Assembly (NCBI GenBank): GCA_018823745.1
Contig: JAHJHR010000007.1
Coordinates: 1 to 64,000 of the forward strand
Direction of reading: 5' to 3'
Length of the DNA stretch: 64,000 nucleotides
Source of the DNA: Alphaproteobacteria bacterium
GTDB lineage: Bacteria; Pseudomonadota; Alphaproteobacteria; Oceanibaculales; Oceanibaculaceae
Numbering within the stretch: the first letter of the stretch is position 1; each line of letters begins with the position of its first letter. Under the pieces are notes generated by a model. The model was not told where the DNA came from, did no database searches, and saw nothing but the letters and a program-made list of their open reading frames with translations. Made by a program: the position numbers and the translations under genes. Of this stretch, positions 1-8,224 are shown one piece after another.

Positions 1-93
1 CAGAAGGTGTGCTGGTCGGCCTGAACGGTCGGCCGCGACGCTCAAGGCTTCCCGGCGATCCTCGGCCGGAAGGAGCAGGAAGGGGTCAGCCAT
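1..93 (-). CDS. AbiEii-type nucleotidyltransferase toxin, N-terminus only (cut by window edge)
   Basis: Only the first 31 codons are inside the window, starting at the ATG read from 93 downward and beginning MADPFLLLPAEDRREAL. This start and the coupling to the preceding gene fit the nucleotidyltransferase (AbiEii/AbiGii) toxins of type IV toxin-antitoxin systems. The ATG lies inside the end of the antitoxin gene (ATGGCTGA, an 8-base overlap), the usual arrangement of abiEi-abiEii pairs. The nucleotidyltransferase motifs lie beyond the window, so activity cannot be judged. The call rests on gene order, the overlap and a short N-terminus. Confidence 0.7.
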   Translation of the reverse strand, partial: MADPFLLLPAEDRREALSVAADRSGRPAHLL

Positions 94-679
94 GCGCGAC
101 CCTGCCTACGCTTTGCGCGAGCCAGGTCGGAAGCTGCGGCGCCGCCGCCACCAGCTCGCTGAAGGCGGCCGGCGGCAGCTTCCGTTTCAGGGTTTTGAGG
201 GCCGCCTCGGCTTTCTCCGGCCCCAGCCAGGCGAGTGCTCGCACCGCCTGACCCGCCGGCCGATGCGGCATGGCGAGCTGCCAGCGAGGTGCGTGGCGAA
301 GCTCGACGGTCTGCTTGCCAAGGCTCATTTTCCGGGTGCGCCCCGAGGTCAGATAGACGAACCGGACCGGCACCTGCGTGGTTAGCCCGAGGCTATTGGC
401 AGCAGCCGCACCGCTCGAGACGATAACCTCGCCGCGCTGGGCGGCAAGCGCCTCGACCGCCTGTTCCACCGACGGCGCCCTGGTCCCAAACCGGCTTGTG
501 ACCGGCAGGAGGTAAACGCCGCGTCCGGCCCGGATCAGTTGCCCCCGCTCGGCCAGACGCGACAGGGCCTGATCCACCGCGGCGCGATTGCCAAGGTGAA
601 GCAAGCTCTTAGCCGCGACGGGCGTGCCCTCCGGCAGCCGCGTTGCATGCTCAAGAATCTGTTCGGTCAAGCGCTGCAT
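86..679 (-). CDS. AbiEi-like antitoxin / DUF6088 family regulator
   Basis: The 197-residue protein has an N-terminal winged-helix region (about residues 1-60, with the turn RLAERGQLIRAGRGVY) and a C-terminal alpha/beta region, as in DUF6088/AbiEi antitoxins. These proteins bind their own promoter and counteract a nucleotidyltransferase toxin. I chose the ATG at 679 because AGGAGA lies 7 bases upstream. The longer frame to 727 has no ribosome site and would run through the operator. The gene overlaps the toxin start by 8 bases. A perfect inverted repeat just upstream (691-720) is the probable autoregulatory site. The family call is from sequence pattern and context. Confidence 0.8.
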   Translation of the reverse strand: MQRLTEQILEHATRLPEGTPVAAKSLLHLGNRAAVDQALSRLAERGQLIRAGRGVYLLPVTSRFGTRAPSVEQAVEALAAQRGEVIVSSGAAAANSLGLTTQVPVRFVYLTSGRTRKMSLGKQTVELRHAPRWQLAMPHRPAGQAVRALAWLGPEKAEAALKTLKRKLPPAAFSELVAAAPQLPTWLAQSVGRVAHG

Positions 680-690
680 GGCAAAATCTC

Positions 691-720
691 CTGTCAGAAA
701 TATACGCGGTTTTCTGACAG
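691..720 (-). promoter_or_regulatory. Perfect inverted repeat, probable AbiEi operator
   Basis: CTGTCAGAAA (691-700) and TTTCTGACAG (711-720) are exact reverse complements separated by 10 bases. One arm abuts the AGGAGA ribosome site of the antitoxin gene. A bound repressor would therefore block transcription or initiation of the toxin-antitoxin operon. AbiEi antitoxins are known to repress through promoter inverted repeats. Binding here is inferred. Confidence 0.75.
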
Positions 721-812
721 TTTTCAAGATTGGCTAGGTGCCTGCACACCCGACCTACCTATCTGTCGAGAGCGGCCCCTCGTTCGACGAGGAGGGTCGC
801 GCGATGCGAAGC

Positions 813-1544
813 CTAACCTTTCAGCTTCTGCTTGCCCTCTTCGAGAAAGCCCGACAGCAATGTCTCCATTGCTCCCATCAAATCGTCCGGCTTCTCTTCG
901 CGGAGCTTTTCCGCCCGTTCGACGAAACCCGTCAGCAGGGCCTTCATTTCATCCGGCGCCTGCTCCAGCCTCCTGAGCATCTTCAGCCCGTTTTGGGCAT
1001 AGCCGAGAAACTCCGCGTTGCGCTCTGTGATCTCGGCCAGCATCTCGTTGGTGATGCGTTCGCTTGGCGCGGCGAACTCACCATCAACCCAATCCACGTA
1101 CAGCGAGGCGTTCTTGGCGCGGTTCGACGTCTCGTGAAACTCATCTTGTGTCTGCCTGAACGCCTCCATGGCAGCCTCCCAGTCGCCACGGGCCTTAGCA
1201 TCTGTCTCGGCGTCAGAGCCCTTCAGCATGTAAGCATTTGATTTGTTCTTGGCCACGTGACGCCCGAAGGCGGCCAGCACCTTCTTCTGATCGACTTCGA
1301 ACCCAAGGACCAGGCTGACCGCCCAGGCGCCGAGGTTATTGACCTTCGAACACTCCTCGAGGGAGATCTGGTGGAGGCAAAGAGCACGCGCCCCCGCGCC
1401 AGCTTTCGCCAGAAGCTCCGCCTCGAAAAAAAGGCGCTCCGCATTATCGAATGTCTTCTCGGCTCCGCGGACGAGAACCGCCAACGGCGCCTGATCGCCT
1501 TTCGCGGCCTTCTCTCTCCCGTCTTCTCGCTTGATATCGTTCAT
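813..1544 (-). CDS. AbiV family abortive-infection protein
   Basis: A 243-residue, mostly helical, soluble protein. The N-terminal part has the AbiV pattern: a helix NAERLFFEAELLAKAG, then RALCLHQISLEECSKV, in which paired acidic and lysine residues are typical. AbiV stops phage development in lactococci, apparently by blocking translation of late phage transcripts. That mechanism is family knowledge and is not shown here. The ATG at 1544 is preceded by GGAAC at good spacing. A TTG further up (1580) has no ribosome site. The gene is divergent from the HEPN-motif gene at 1619, with about 75 bases between them. The strongly charged C-terminus (residues 200-243) shows no recognised domain. Confidence 0.75.
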   Translation of the reverse strand: MNDIKREDGREKAAKGDQAPLAVLVRGAEKTFDNAERLFFEAELLAKAGAGARALCLHQISLEECSKVNNLGAWAVSLVLGFEVDQKKVLAAFGRHVAKNKSNAYMLKGSDAETDAKARGDWEAAMEAFRQTQDEFHETSNRAKNASLYVDWVDGEFAAPSERITNEMLAEITERNAEFLGYAQNGLKMLRRLEQAPDEMKALLTGFVERAEKLREEKPDDLMGAMETLLSGFLEEGKQKLKG

Positions 1545-1618
1545 TGTTGTTCCGGCATAATATAGAGAGAAATACTTCAACGACTGTTGGCGTCTGCCCG
1601 TCGAGACAGGAATAGCAC

Positions 1619-2779
1619 ATGACTGCTGCCGATTGGACGCCGGTATTCGTCCTACCGAATATTCCGCTGGAAACTGCGGTCGGCTGTGAGATAGCTGCGC
1701 TCGCGCCAGCGAGTGACCCTCGCATTGCGGCTATCAAACGGGCGCATCCCTCGTTCAGACGCTTCCTCAACCGCTTCTCGGATAATTTCGGAGAGAAGTT
1801 CGAGCCCTCGGTCCTGATCCTCGACGCCGCCGCTCCGCCGATCTTTCGCGACGTGACGGCGCTGGCGAGTTTCCGCGACCTTATCGCGCTCTCGGCGGTC
1901 ACCCATGGCCGGGCGCTGGAACTCCGACATCCGCGCGGGCATCGCGTGCTGTTCGGCGAGGCCTTCGCCATCTACCCCTGGATGCTCGACCGACACTACG
2001 AGGACGTGATCGGCCGCACGCCGGCGATCCTCGGCACGCATGAGCTCTCTCGCTTCAAGGGCCAATCGTCACCGGCCCTGTTCCGCACGTCACTCGGCGA
2101 AGGAGACATTGACCAGCCGCTCCTGGCCGCGCTCATAGCCCGCTGGCGTAGACGCTATGAGGCCGCAGAGCCGGCCGCGGTGGACATCGCGCTGATGCGG
2201 TCGCTCGACATGGCTTACCAAGCCTCCCTCTTGCCGGCCGGCACCGATGCGACGTTCTACGACGTCGGGCGGGTCGTCTCCCTCTGGGTCAGCGCCTTCG
2301 AGATTCTCGTGCATCCTGGCGGAAGCGGCAAGGCGAACCGCGACAAGGTGTTCGAGATGATCGAGCAGACGCCCTGGGCGGAGGCGGAAAGCAGCCAGCT
2401 CGTCCACGACACAGGCGGCAAGACCAAGGTGAAGCGCACATTGGCTTCCTGGCTCTATCAAGTGCTCTACGAGTGCCGAAACGATTTCCTTCACGGCAAT
2501 CCAGTCGAGCGCAGCAATCTGGTTCTCCCCACGCCGCAGCGGACGATCTTCGAATATGCCGCTCCGCTCTATCGCATCGCGTTGACCGCGTTTCTCTCGC
2601 TCACATACGACGTTCCGATGCCATCGGCCGAAGACGCGCGCGCATTCGGCGCCTACATCGCCGATCGCATGGACTTCATGGGACCGCAGAAATCCGCGGA
2701 GGAAGCGCTCCTGACTGCAACGCGGCGGCCAGTAGGCGACGCCGCACGCCGCGCCCGCGTCACGCGCGCCGCTCCCTAG
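1619..2779 (+). CDS. HEPN-motif protein, putative defence RNase
   Basis: A 386-residue soluble protein with no membrane segment. I do not recognise the N-terminal 200 residues. The C-terminal half is helical and contains ECRNDFLHGN: R287-N288 and H292 form the R-N-x3-H signature of HEPN ribonucleases, as in ApeA-like proteins. HEPN domains act as RNases in many abortive-infection systems. AGGA lies 7 bases before the ATG at 1619. The gene is divergent from the AbiV gene. Its stop overlaps the stop of the convergent gene at 2776 through the palindrome CTAG. The N-terminal region may be a sensor, by analogy with ApeA. RNase activity is inferred from a single motif. Confidence 0.55.
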   Translation: MTAADWTPVFVLPNIPLETAVGCEIAALAPASDPRIAAIKRAHPSFRRFLNRFSDNFGEKFEPSVLILDAAAPPIFRDVTALASFRDLIALSAVTHGRALELRHPRGHRVLFGEAFAIYPWMLDRHYEDVIGRTPAILGTHELSRFKGQSSPALFRTSLGEGDIDQPLLAALIARWRRRYEAAEPAAVDIALMRSLDMAYQASLLPAGTDATFYDVGRVVSLWVSAFEILVHPGGSGKANRDKVFEMIEQTPWAEAESSQLVHDTGGKTKVKRTLASWLYQVLYECRNDFLHGNPVERSNLVLPTPQRTIFEYAAPLYRIALTAFLSLTYDVPMPSAEDARAFGAYIADRMDFMGPQKSAEEALLTATRRPVGDAARRARVTRAAP

Positions 2780-3342
2780 TCTTCGGCGCCAGCGTCCGGC
2801 TCCGCGATCAACTCTTCCGCCAGCTCCGAAAGCCGCGGCGAGACATCCTCGATCTCCACCGCGCCGGCGTGGACCGCGTAATAGTCGCCGACCGTCCGGA
2901 ACGCCTCACCAAAGCGATCCTCGAACATCTTCTGCAGCTTGTCGTTCCGGCTCAGCACGCTCGACAGGGCGCGACCGCCCCGCAGGAACTTGAGCGCATG
3001 TTCGGTGCCGAGCAGATAGAGATATTTTCGCTTCGCCGTGGGATGCTCGGCGAGCAGCAGATAGTCCTTGAACACGGAATTCTGGCGGATCGATTCCGCG
3101 CCGCCCCGCCACCTTATGAATTTGAACTCCGCGACCCGCAGGTTGGTCTCCAGGTCGAAATCGCGCCCGGTATTCCCGGCGCCGAGCGACACATATTCGA
3201 CCCGCTCGTCCGGTTCGAGGATATGGGGAAGGCAGAGCAGGATGCCGAGCGCATGGATGGTCACGTTGATCTGCCCAGCCAGGCGCTTCATCTCTCCAAG
3301 CCCTCGTAACGCTACATCCAAAAACAGTTGAGATGGCGCCAT
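2776..3342 (-). CDS. Hypothetical protein with a PD-(D/E)XK-like motif
   Basis: A 188-residue protein I cannot assign to a named family. Residues 58-74 read NTGRDFDLETNLRVAEF and continue KF, giving D61/D63 followed by E72-x-K74 on a predicted strand. This spacing resembles the core of PD-(D/E)XK nucleases. The next stretch (FIRWRGGAESIRQNSVFKDY) fits the basic helix that often follows that core. The ATG at 3342 is preferred over a TTG at 3351. It converges on the HEPN-motif gene with a 3-4 base overlap of stop codons. Function as a nuclease effector is a guess from the motif and the defence-island setting. Confidence 0.4.
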   Translation of the reverse strand: MAPSQLFLDVALRGLGEMKRLAGQINVTIHALGILLCLPHILEPDERVEYVSLGAGNTGRDFDLETNLRVAEFKFIRWRGGAESIRQNSVFKDYLLLAEHPTAKRKYLYLLGTEHALKFLRGGRALSSVLSRNDKLQKMFEDRFGEAFRTVGDYYAVHAGAVEIEDVSPRLSELAEELIAEPDAGAED

Positions 3343-3431
3343 GCCGCCCAATCTACCGCTGATTTCAACGTCTAAATTAGCTAGTATTATTGGAATGGCT
3401 GGAAATCGAGAGCGGGGGCCGGAAAAGGAAA

Positions 3432-4145
3432 ATGGATGCGACTGGAAGCCGTCCCTTAGCTGAAGTAACGTTTCTGCGCCGCTACACTTCGATCGCCGCC
3501 GTAATCGATATCCTGCGACGCAAAGAACTGCCGCTGCTCGACCCCCAGTCCTGGGATGACCGGAACGACCGCTATTTCATGTCTCTATACAAGGAGAGTG
3601 GCGAATTAGGCGGTCTGTATGGTCTATGCGCAGCAACCTGCAAGGAGACCTATCATCACTGGCGCGTATTCACAAATGCCGCCGATGGTGCTTGCATCGA
3701 AATCAGGCGCGAGCCGTTAGAAGAGCGTCTTCAAGAGCTTCCCGGTGTATCGTTCGGCGAAGTCGATTATTTGGTACTCGGAAAAGTGGAGAACCTTGGC
3801 CCTGGCGATCGTAAACGGCTCCCCTTTGTTAAACGATGGGGGTTCGAACCCGAGTCCGAGTATCGGATTATCGCTGAGACCACCGAAGCGCAGCGACCGG
3901 CATTATCGATCGATTTTCCGCTTAGCCTAATTGGTCGTATACACCTTAACCCATGGCTTCCAGCGCCCATTGCCGATAGCCTTAAAGCGACACTTCGCGA
4001 AATACCCGGCTGTTCGAAACTTCCGATTGCGCGGTCGCAGCTCATCGAAAGCGGTCGCTGGAAAGTCGCCGGTGACACGGTAATACGCAGGCCGGCGGCC
4101 TTGAGAAGGAAGCTGGCTAAACCGAAGGGTGCACCGAAAGGCTAA
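3432..4145 (+). CDS. DUF2971-like protein
   Basis: A 237-residue soluble protein. The start (FLRRYTSIAAVIDILRRKEL, then PQSWDDRNDRYF) and the middle (GLCAATCKETYHHWRVFTN, then GACIEIRR) follow the DUF2971 pattern: a short opening motif, a D-D/E pair after a hydrophobic strand, a cysteine-containing strand, and a W or M before a G-x-C-I-E strand. The biochemical role of DUF2971 is not established, and members recur in mobile and defence DNA. The ATG at 3432 follows AAGGAA. An in-frame TTG at 3390 lacks a ribosome site. The gene is less GC-rich than those before 3350, which fits recent acquisition. Confidence 0.55.
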   Translation: MDATGSRPLAEVTFLRRYTSIAAVIDILRRKELPLLDPQSWDDRNDRYFMSLYKESGELGGLYGLCAATCKETYHHWRVFTNAADGACIEIRREPLEERLQELPGVSFGEVDYLVLGKVENLGPGDRKRLPFVKRWGFEPESEYRIIAETTEAQRPALSIDFPLSLIGRIHLNPWLPAPIADSLKATLREIPGCSKLPIARSQLIESGRWKVAGDTVIRRPAALRRKLAKPKGAPKG

Positions 4146-4387
4146 GCGCGTAGTCGCGGCGACAATAGGGTTCGTCCTACTTGCAGATCGAGCGCTTATC
4201 TTCGCCGCGACGCAGCCGAATATTCCGCTACGCTAATTATTTCCGCATCTCTTCGAACGGAGCACAGCCACCACACGTCTCTATGCAAATAGAGTATGTT
4301 AATTTAGAAATTCTATGGGGAAGCTCATAAATAGTAGCCTTAAATCGGGCCATGCATCGCGCTAAGCCCAGTCAGGAGATGGGCTGC

Positions 4388-6004
4388 GTGCCTAACGATT
4401 TGAGTAATATCGCTGCATCGTCAGATGCCGGCGGAATTGCTGCCCGCAAAGGGTTTCGAATTCAGGATCATGTCGCAGCTCGTCTAGCGCTTGAGATGAT
4501 CCGTGACTCCACGATCTTGCAGCTAGAGTGCGAGACCGGCGATGACGTTATTCTTCGTCGTATTGATGATGGAAAGACAGTCATTGAATATGTTCAGGTC
4601 AAGACGACCGAAGCCGACACAAAGTGGTCGATCAAAGAGCTGACGGCACGCACTGACAGCAAAGCCGGCAGTTCAGTTTGTGAAAAATCTCTTCTGTGTG
4701 ACAAGCATGGAGAGATCGCTTGGTTTCGCCTCGTGTCCACGCGGGCGGTCATAAATAGCTTGCAACCTTTCCATCGTGCTCGTGACAAGCGCGCGAACTA
4801 TGCGCCGCTTACAAGTCTGATCACCAGTTTCTCTAATAAACACAAAGCGACCGTATCAAAGTCAGGCCGAACGTTGGCTGACTGGGCAAGCAATATGCTG
4901 TGGGAGGTTGAGGGCGAAGAGGACGCTTTAATCTCGCGAAATATCAATGCGCTACTTAAGCTGTCAGGCGGACAAGGCTTGAATCCAAGCTACGAAGCTA
5001 TGGAGCAGGTCTATGGTGAGCTTGCCCAAAAAGTCCGCACCATGGGCGACAAGCCGTCGGTCGACGTCGAACAAAAGATCTGGACACGCCACGACTGTTT
5101 GAAGTGGTGGTCTTCTCAGGTTGAGAGGATGAGAAAGGCGGCCACCGAAACCGTCAAAGTGTATCAGATTTCCGGCATCCAGCAGTTCTTTTCGGAGATC
5201 TGCTCGATGGATGAAGAGGCGATTCAAAGGGCCCTTTATGCTTATGATGTCGAGTTCGATGGTGACGTTTGGCGAAGAGATGAACTGACCGATCACCTGT
5301 TGGATTGGCTTCCTGAAATCGCACTTCCACCGCGCACTCTGGCGAACTTCACCCATCTCGCTGCTAGAAGGCTGCCGGGTGAGGCTTTGAAAGCTTGGGA
5401 GCAGCGAGGGGCTACCGACATCCCGCAGTTAATAGCTGCACTTATGCTGCACGCGATCCTACGTCTTCACTTCGGGGCCGAGCCGATAGCCTGTCGCATC
5501 TTCTTCTCTGTGAGCGGAACGATGAGGGCTAGCAGCGCCCACATCGTCCAGTTGCCCGAAGGAGAGGAAATCTGGCTCGGTCGGTCTCGCCTGGTCACTG
5601 CATCCTCGCATGAAGATGTAATAACCGAAGTGCTGACGGAATTTCGGACCGCCCTGACAAGGGACGTGCTGAAGGAGGAGCGTGAGATCATCATTCAGCT
5701 TCGCGAGCCGAGGCATCTTAGAGACGACAAGCTTGATGCGATCCTCTCGAGCACTGGAAAGACATCTGATCTGTTGAAGATCCTTCGTCTGCCTTTTCTC
5801 GTCGCGTACGACAGTGCCACCCTCAGCAAAGGCTTTGAGGCGGCTTACCTCGGGAGACTGAAGGCAGAAGTCGAGAATGAATATGAGAGGATCAAGGCGC
5901 TATTGGGTGAAGAGCTGGCATCCGTTCAAATCTCACTGTTCCTCGTTCCAGTCGAATGTGCCGACACGCTCGCCAAGGAATTTGAGACGAAGTTGAGGAA
6001 ATGA
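4388..6004 (+). CDS. Hachiman HamA-like protein fused to an N-terminal Cap4-like (DUF4297) nuclease domain
   Basis: A 538-residue protein. Residues 16-90 match the dsDNA-nuclease domain of Cap4/DUF4297 proteins: GGIAARKGFRIQDHVAARL, then E-x-x-DD (52-53), then EYVQVKTTE with Q70-V-K72 as the (D/E/Q)xK motif. Residues 358-538 resemble the HamA (DUF1837) domain of Hachiman/AbpAB systems: EIWLGRSRLV, then an E-rich helix, PFLVAYDSAT, and ISLFLVPVECADTLAKEF. The usual E-x-K of active HamA appears replaced by G-R-S-R (about 398-401). The start GTG at 4388 has AGGAG 9 bases upstream; the ATG at 4352 has none. It overlaps or nearly abuts the helicase gene, so the two are translationally coupled. Family calls are from memory of patterns. 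Confidence 0.6.
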   Translation: MPNDLSNIAASSDAGGIAARKGFRIQDHVAARLALEMIRDSTILQLECETGDDVILRRIDDGKTVIEYVQVKTTEADTKWSIKELTARTDSKAGSSVCEKSLLCDKHGEIAWFRLVSTRAVINSLQPFHRARDKRANYAPLTSLITSFSNKHKATVSKSGRTLADWASNMLWEVEGEEDALISRNINALLKLSGGQGLNPSYEAMEQVYGELAQKVRTMGDKPSVDVEQKIWTRHDCLKWWSSQVERMRKAATETVKVYQISGIQQFFSEICSMDEEAIQRALYAYDVEFDGDVWRRDELTDHLLDWLPEIALPPRTLANFTHLAARRLPGEALKAWEQRGATDIPQLIAALMLHAILRLHFGAEPIACRIFFSVSGTMRASSAHIVQLPEGEEIWLGRSRLVTASSHEDVITEVLTEFRTALTRDVLKEEREIIIQLREPRHLRDDKLDAILSSTGKTSDLLKILRLPFLVAYDSATLSKGFEAAYLGRLKAEVENEYERIKALLGEELASVQISLFLVPVECADTLAKEFETKLRK

Positions 6005-6006
6005 CG

Positions 6007-8190
6007 ATGGAGCTTGATGACATCCGCGAGCGTATCGCCAATCCCAACAAGATGCTCGAAGCCCGCTTGCCAATTTTCCGCGAGGTTACTCGACTGGCCA
6101 ACAGGGAGCAAACGAGCGCGATCGCTCGTGACCTGATCATACGCTTGCTTCCCCATAAAGCGCTTCTGACCGACGGATATGACGACCTGCTGGACGCTCT
6201 GGTGCGAGAGGTCGGGTTGTATCCCTATGCCGATCAGGAGAAAAATGTTGGACTCGAAGAGCAAATGCTTTTCGAAGCTCACAGGGTTCAGGGCGTAGGG
6301 CAAGAGAGGTTCTTTCATAGCCTACAGCTTGCTGTATTTCAGGAGATCGTAAACGGACGAAACGTCGTCTTAAGCGCTCCAACCAGCGTAGGAAAAAGCC
6401 TCGTGATTGACGCTGTGCTCGCCACGCGGCAGCACAAAAAAGCTGTCATCATCGTGCCGACGATCGCACTGATTGACGAGACAAGGCGCCGTATTACGGC
6501 CACTCTAGGCGGCACGCACGACATTATTACTCACCCGAGCCAAGAAAGCCTCGGTGACGGCAAACCGACAGTTTACATTCTTACCCAAGAGCGAGCCCTG
6601 GGACGAAATGACCTTGGCGATGCGGATTTTTTTGTTATCGACGAATTCTACAAACTGGACCTTCGAGACGGACGAGATGAAAGAGCAATCGATCTAAATA
6701 TATGCTTTCATAGATTGGCTCAGAATGGGGCTCAATTTTACCTGATCGGACCCAATATCTCGAACGTCAAAGGCTTGGCGTCCTCCTACAAGCATGTTTT
6801 CATACCGTCGGACTTCTCGACCGTCGCGTTGGACGTGGAATATTTCAACCTAAAGCAGAAGGGCGAGGAGCGAAACGCTAAGCTTGTTGAGCTCTGTGGT
6901 TCGCTGACAAGTCCAACGCTCGTCTACTGTCAGTCACCTCGCAGCGCGCGCGACGCAGCCAGAACCCTATACGAAACATCCAAACTTCCGATCAGCGAGG
7001 CAACGAAAGACGCTGTGGACTGGCTTGAGCTGTACTTCCCCCCCGAATGGGAGGTCATCCAAGCTTTGAAGCACGGCATCGGAATCCACCATGGAAATGT
7101 TCCGAGAGCGATCCAACAGTACATGGTCAGAGCGTTTGAGCAAGGCCGGATCAAGATCCTCGTATGCACTTCCACAATCATTGAAGGTGTTAACACTGTT
7201 GCCGAAAACGTCATAATCTTCGATCGTCGCACTAACACTACCACCATAGACGATTTCACATTCAGAAACATCGCCGGCAGAGCGGGTCGTATGAACCGCT
7301 ATTTCATTGGCAAGGTTTTCGTCTTAGAAGAAGCAGTGGCGGAAGGCGATCACGTCGTCAATTTGCCTGTTGGCCAGCAGGATGAGTCAACCCCGTTATC
7401 TCTCATTCTGGATCTTCCCACGGGGAGCTTAACTGAACTTTCGAAAGAGCGGATCACGACCGTCTTCGAGGAATCTAAGCTAAGCGAAGCGACGATACGG
7501 CAAAATCGCTACATCCCAATAGAAGATCAGAATGCGCTGTTTGACGCCGTCTCAGCGCTTTACGACGTCCATCCTGAACATCTCCAATGGAAGGGCATCC
7601 CTAAGTCAGCGCAGCTCCTCGCGGTCTGCAATCTTATTTACGCCCATCTTGATCATGGAGGCTCACTCCGCCGGCATAAAATTTTTGCCGGGGATCAGCT
7701 TCAGGCCGTACTCACGAGCCTCATAGCTGCTGACGATTTCAAAGAATTCATCGCTCAGCGTGTGGCAACTAAGTTCATGGACGACACGATCAGCGACGCT
7801 GTCGAACAGGCTCTATCGTTCCTTCGGAACTACGTTGGGTATAAGTTCGGGAGGCAGTTGATGGCACTGAGCCGCATTCAGGCTGACGTGCTTTTACGCT
7901 ACAAAAAAGCGGCGCCAGGTGATTACTCCATGTTTGCTGCCCATGCGGACTCTTTGTTCATGCCGGCGGGACTGTTCGCGTTGGACGAGTATGGTGTCCC
8001 CTCAGAGATAGCTCGAAAGATCATCATCGATAGCGGCGCGATTGAGAGCGTTGATCAGGGGCTTCGCATCCTAGCAGGGATCGATCTCGGGCGGCTCCAA
8101 CTGCAGCCTTTCGAAAGGGAGATTCTCGAAAGCGTCCGCCAGTCTTTGCCGCTTCGTGCGTTCGCGAAGCTTGAGGAAGATAGAAGTTAA
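6007..8190 (+). CDS. HamB-like SF2 DExH helicase of a Hachiman/AbpAB-type system
   Basis: A 727-residue Ski2-like helicase. Motifs in order: SAPTSVGKS (Walker A, 123-131), VPTIALIDE, VYILTQERAL, DFFVIDEFY (Walker B, DEFY at 212-215), TLVYCQS, GIGIHHGNVPRAIQQYM, LVCTSTIIEGVN and NIAGRAGR (motif VI). The C-terminal 270 residues are helical, as in HamB. In Hachiman the helicase surveys DNA and restrains or releases the HamA nuclease; that is family knowledge. The ATG at 6007 has GAGGA at 7 bases, while the ATG at 6001 overlaps the previous stop but has only a 1-base gap. The short intergenic distance places it in one operon with the genes on either side. Confidence 0.75.
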   Translation: MELDDIRERIANPNKMLEARLPIFREVTRLANREQTSAIARDLIIRLLPHKALLTDGYDDLLDALVREVGLYPYADQEKNVGLEEQMLFEAHRVQGVGQERFFHSLQLAVFQEIVNGRNVVLSAPTSVGKSLVIDAVLATRQHKKAVIIVPTIALIDETRRRITATLGGTHDIITHPSQESLGDGKPTVYILTQERALGRNDLGDADFFVIDEFYKLDLRDGRDERAIDLNICFHRLAQNGAQFYLIGPNISNVKGLASSYKHVFIPSDFSTVALDVEYFNLKQKGEERNAKLVELCGSLTSPTLVYCQSPRSARDAARTLYETSKLPISEATKDAVDWLELYFPPEWEVIQALKHGIGIHHGNVPRAIQQYMVRAFEQGRIKILVCTSTIIEGVNTVAENVIIFDRRTNTTTIDDFTFRNIAGRAGRMNRYFIGKVFVLEEAVAEGDHVVNLPVGQQDESTPLSLILDLPTGSLTELSKERITTVFEESKLSEATIRQNRYIPIEDQNALFDAVSALYDVHPEHLQWKGIPKSAQLLAVCNLIYAHLDHGGSLRRHKIFAGDQLQAVLTSLIAADDFKEFIAQRVATKFMDDTISDAVEQALSFLRNYVGYKFGRQLMALSRIQADVLLRYKKAAPGDYSMFAAHADSLFMPAGLFALDEYGVPSEIARKIIIDSGAIESVDQGLRILAGIDLGRLQLQPFEREILESVRQSLPLRAFAKLEEDRS

Positions 8191-8224
8191 CACGCGAAAA
8201 CATATATAAACTTTAGGGAGCAGC

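Noticed and set aside
2473-3309. Plus-strand open frame overlapping the minus-strand gene at 2776-3342
   Set aside because: Its product is arginine-rich and featureless, while the minus-strand product has normal secondary-structure patterns and a plausible nuclease core.
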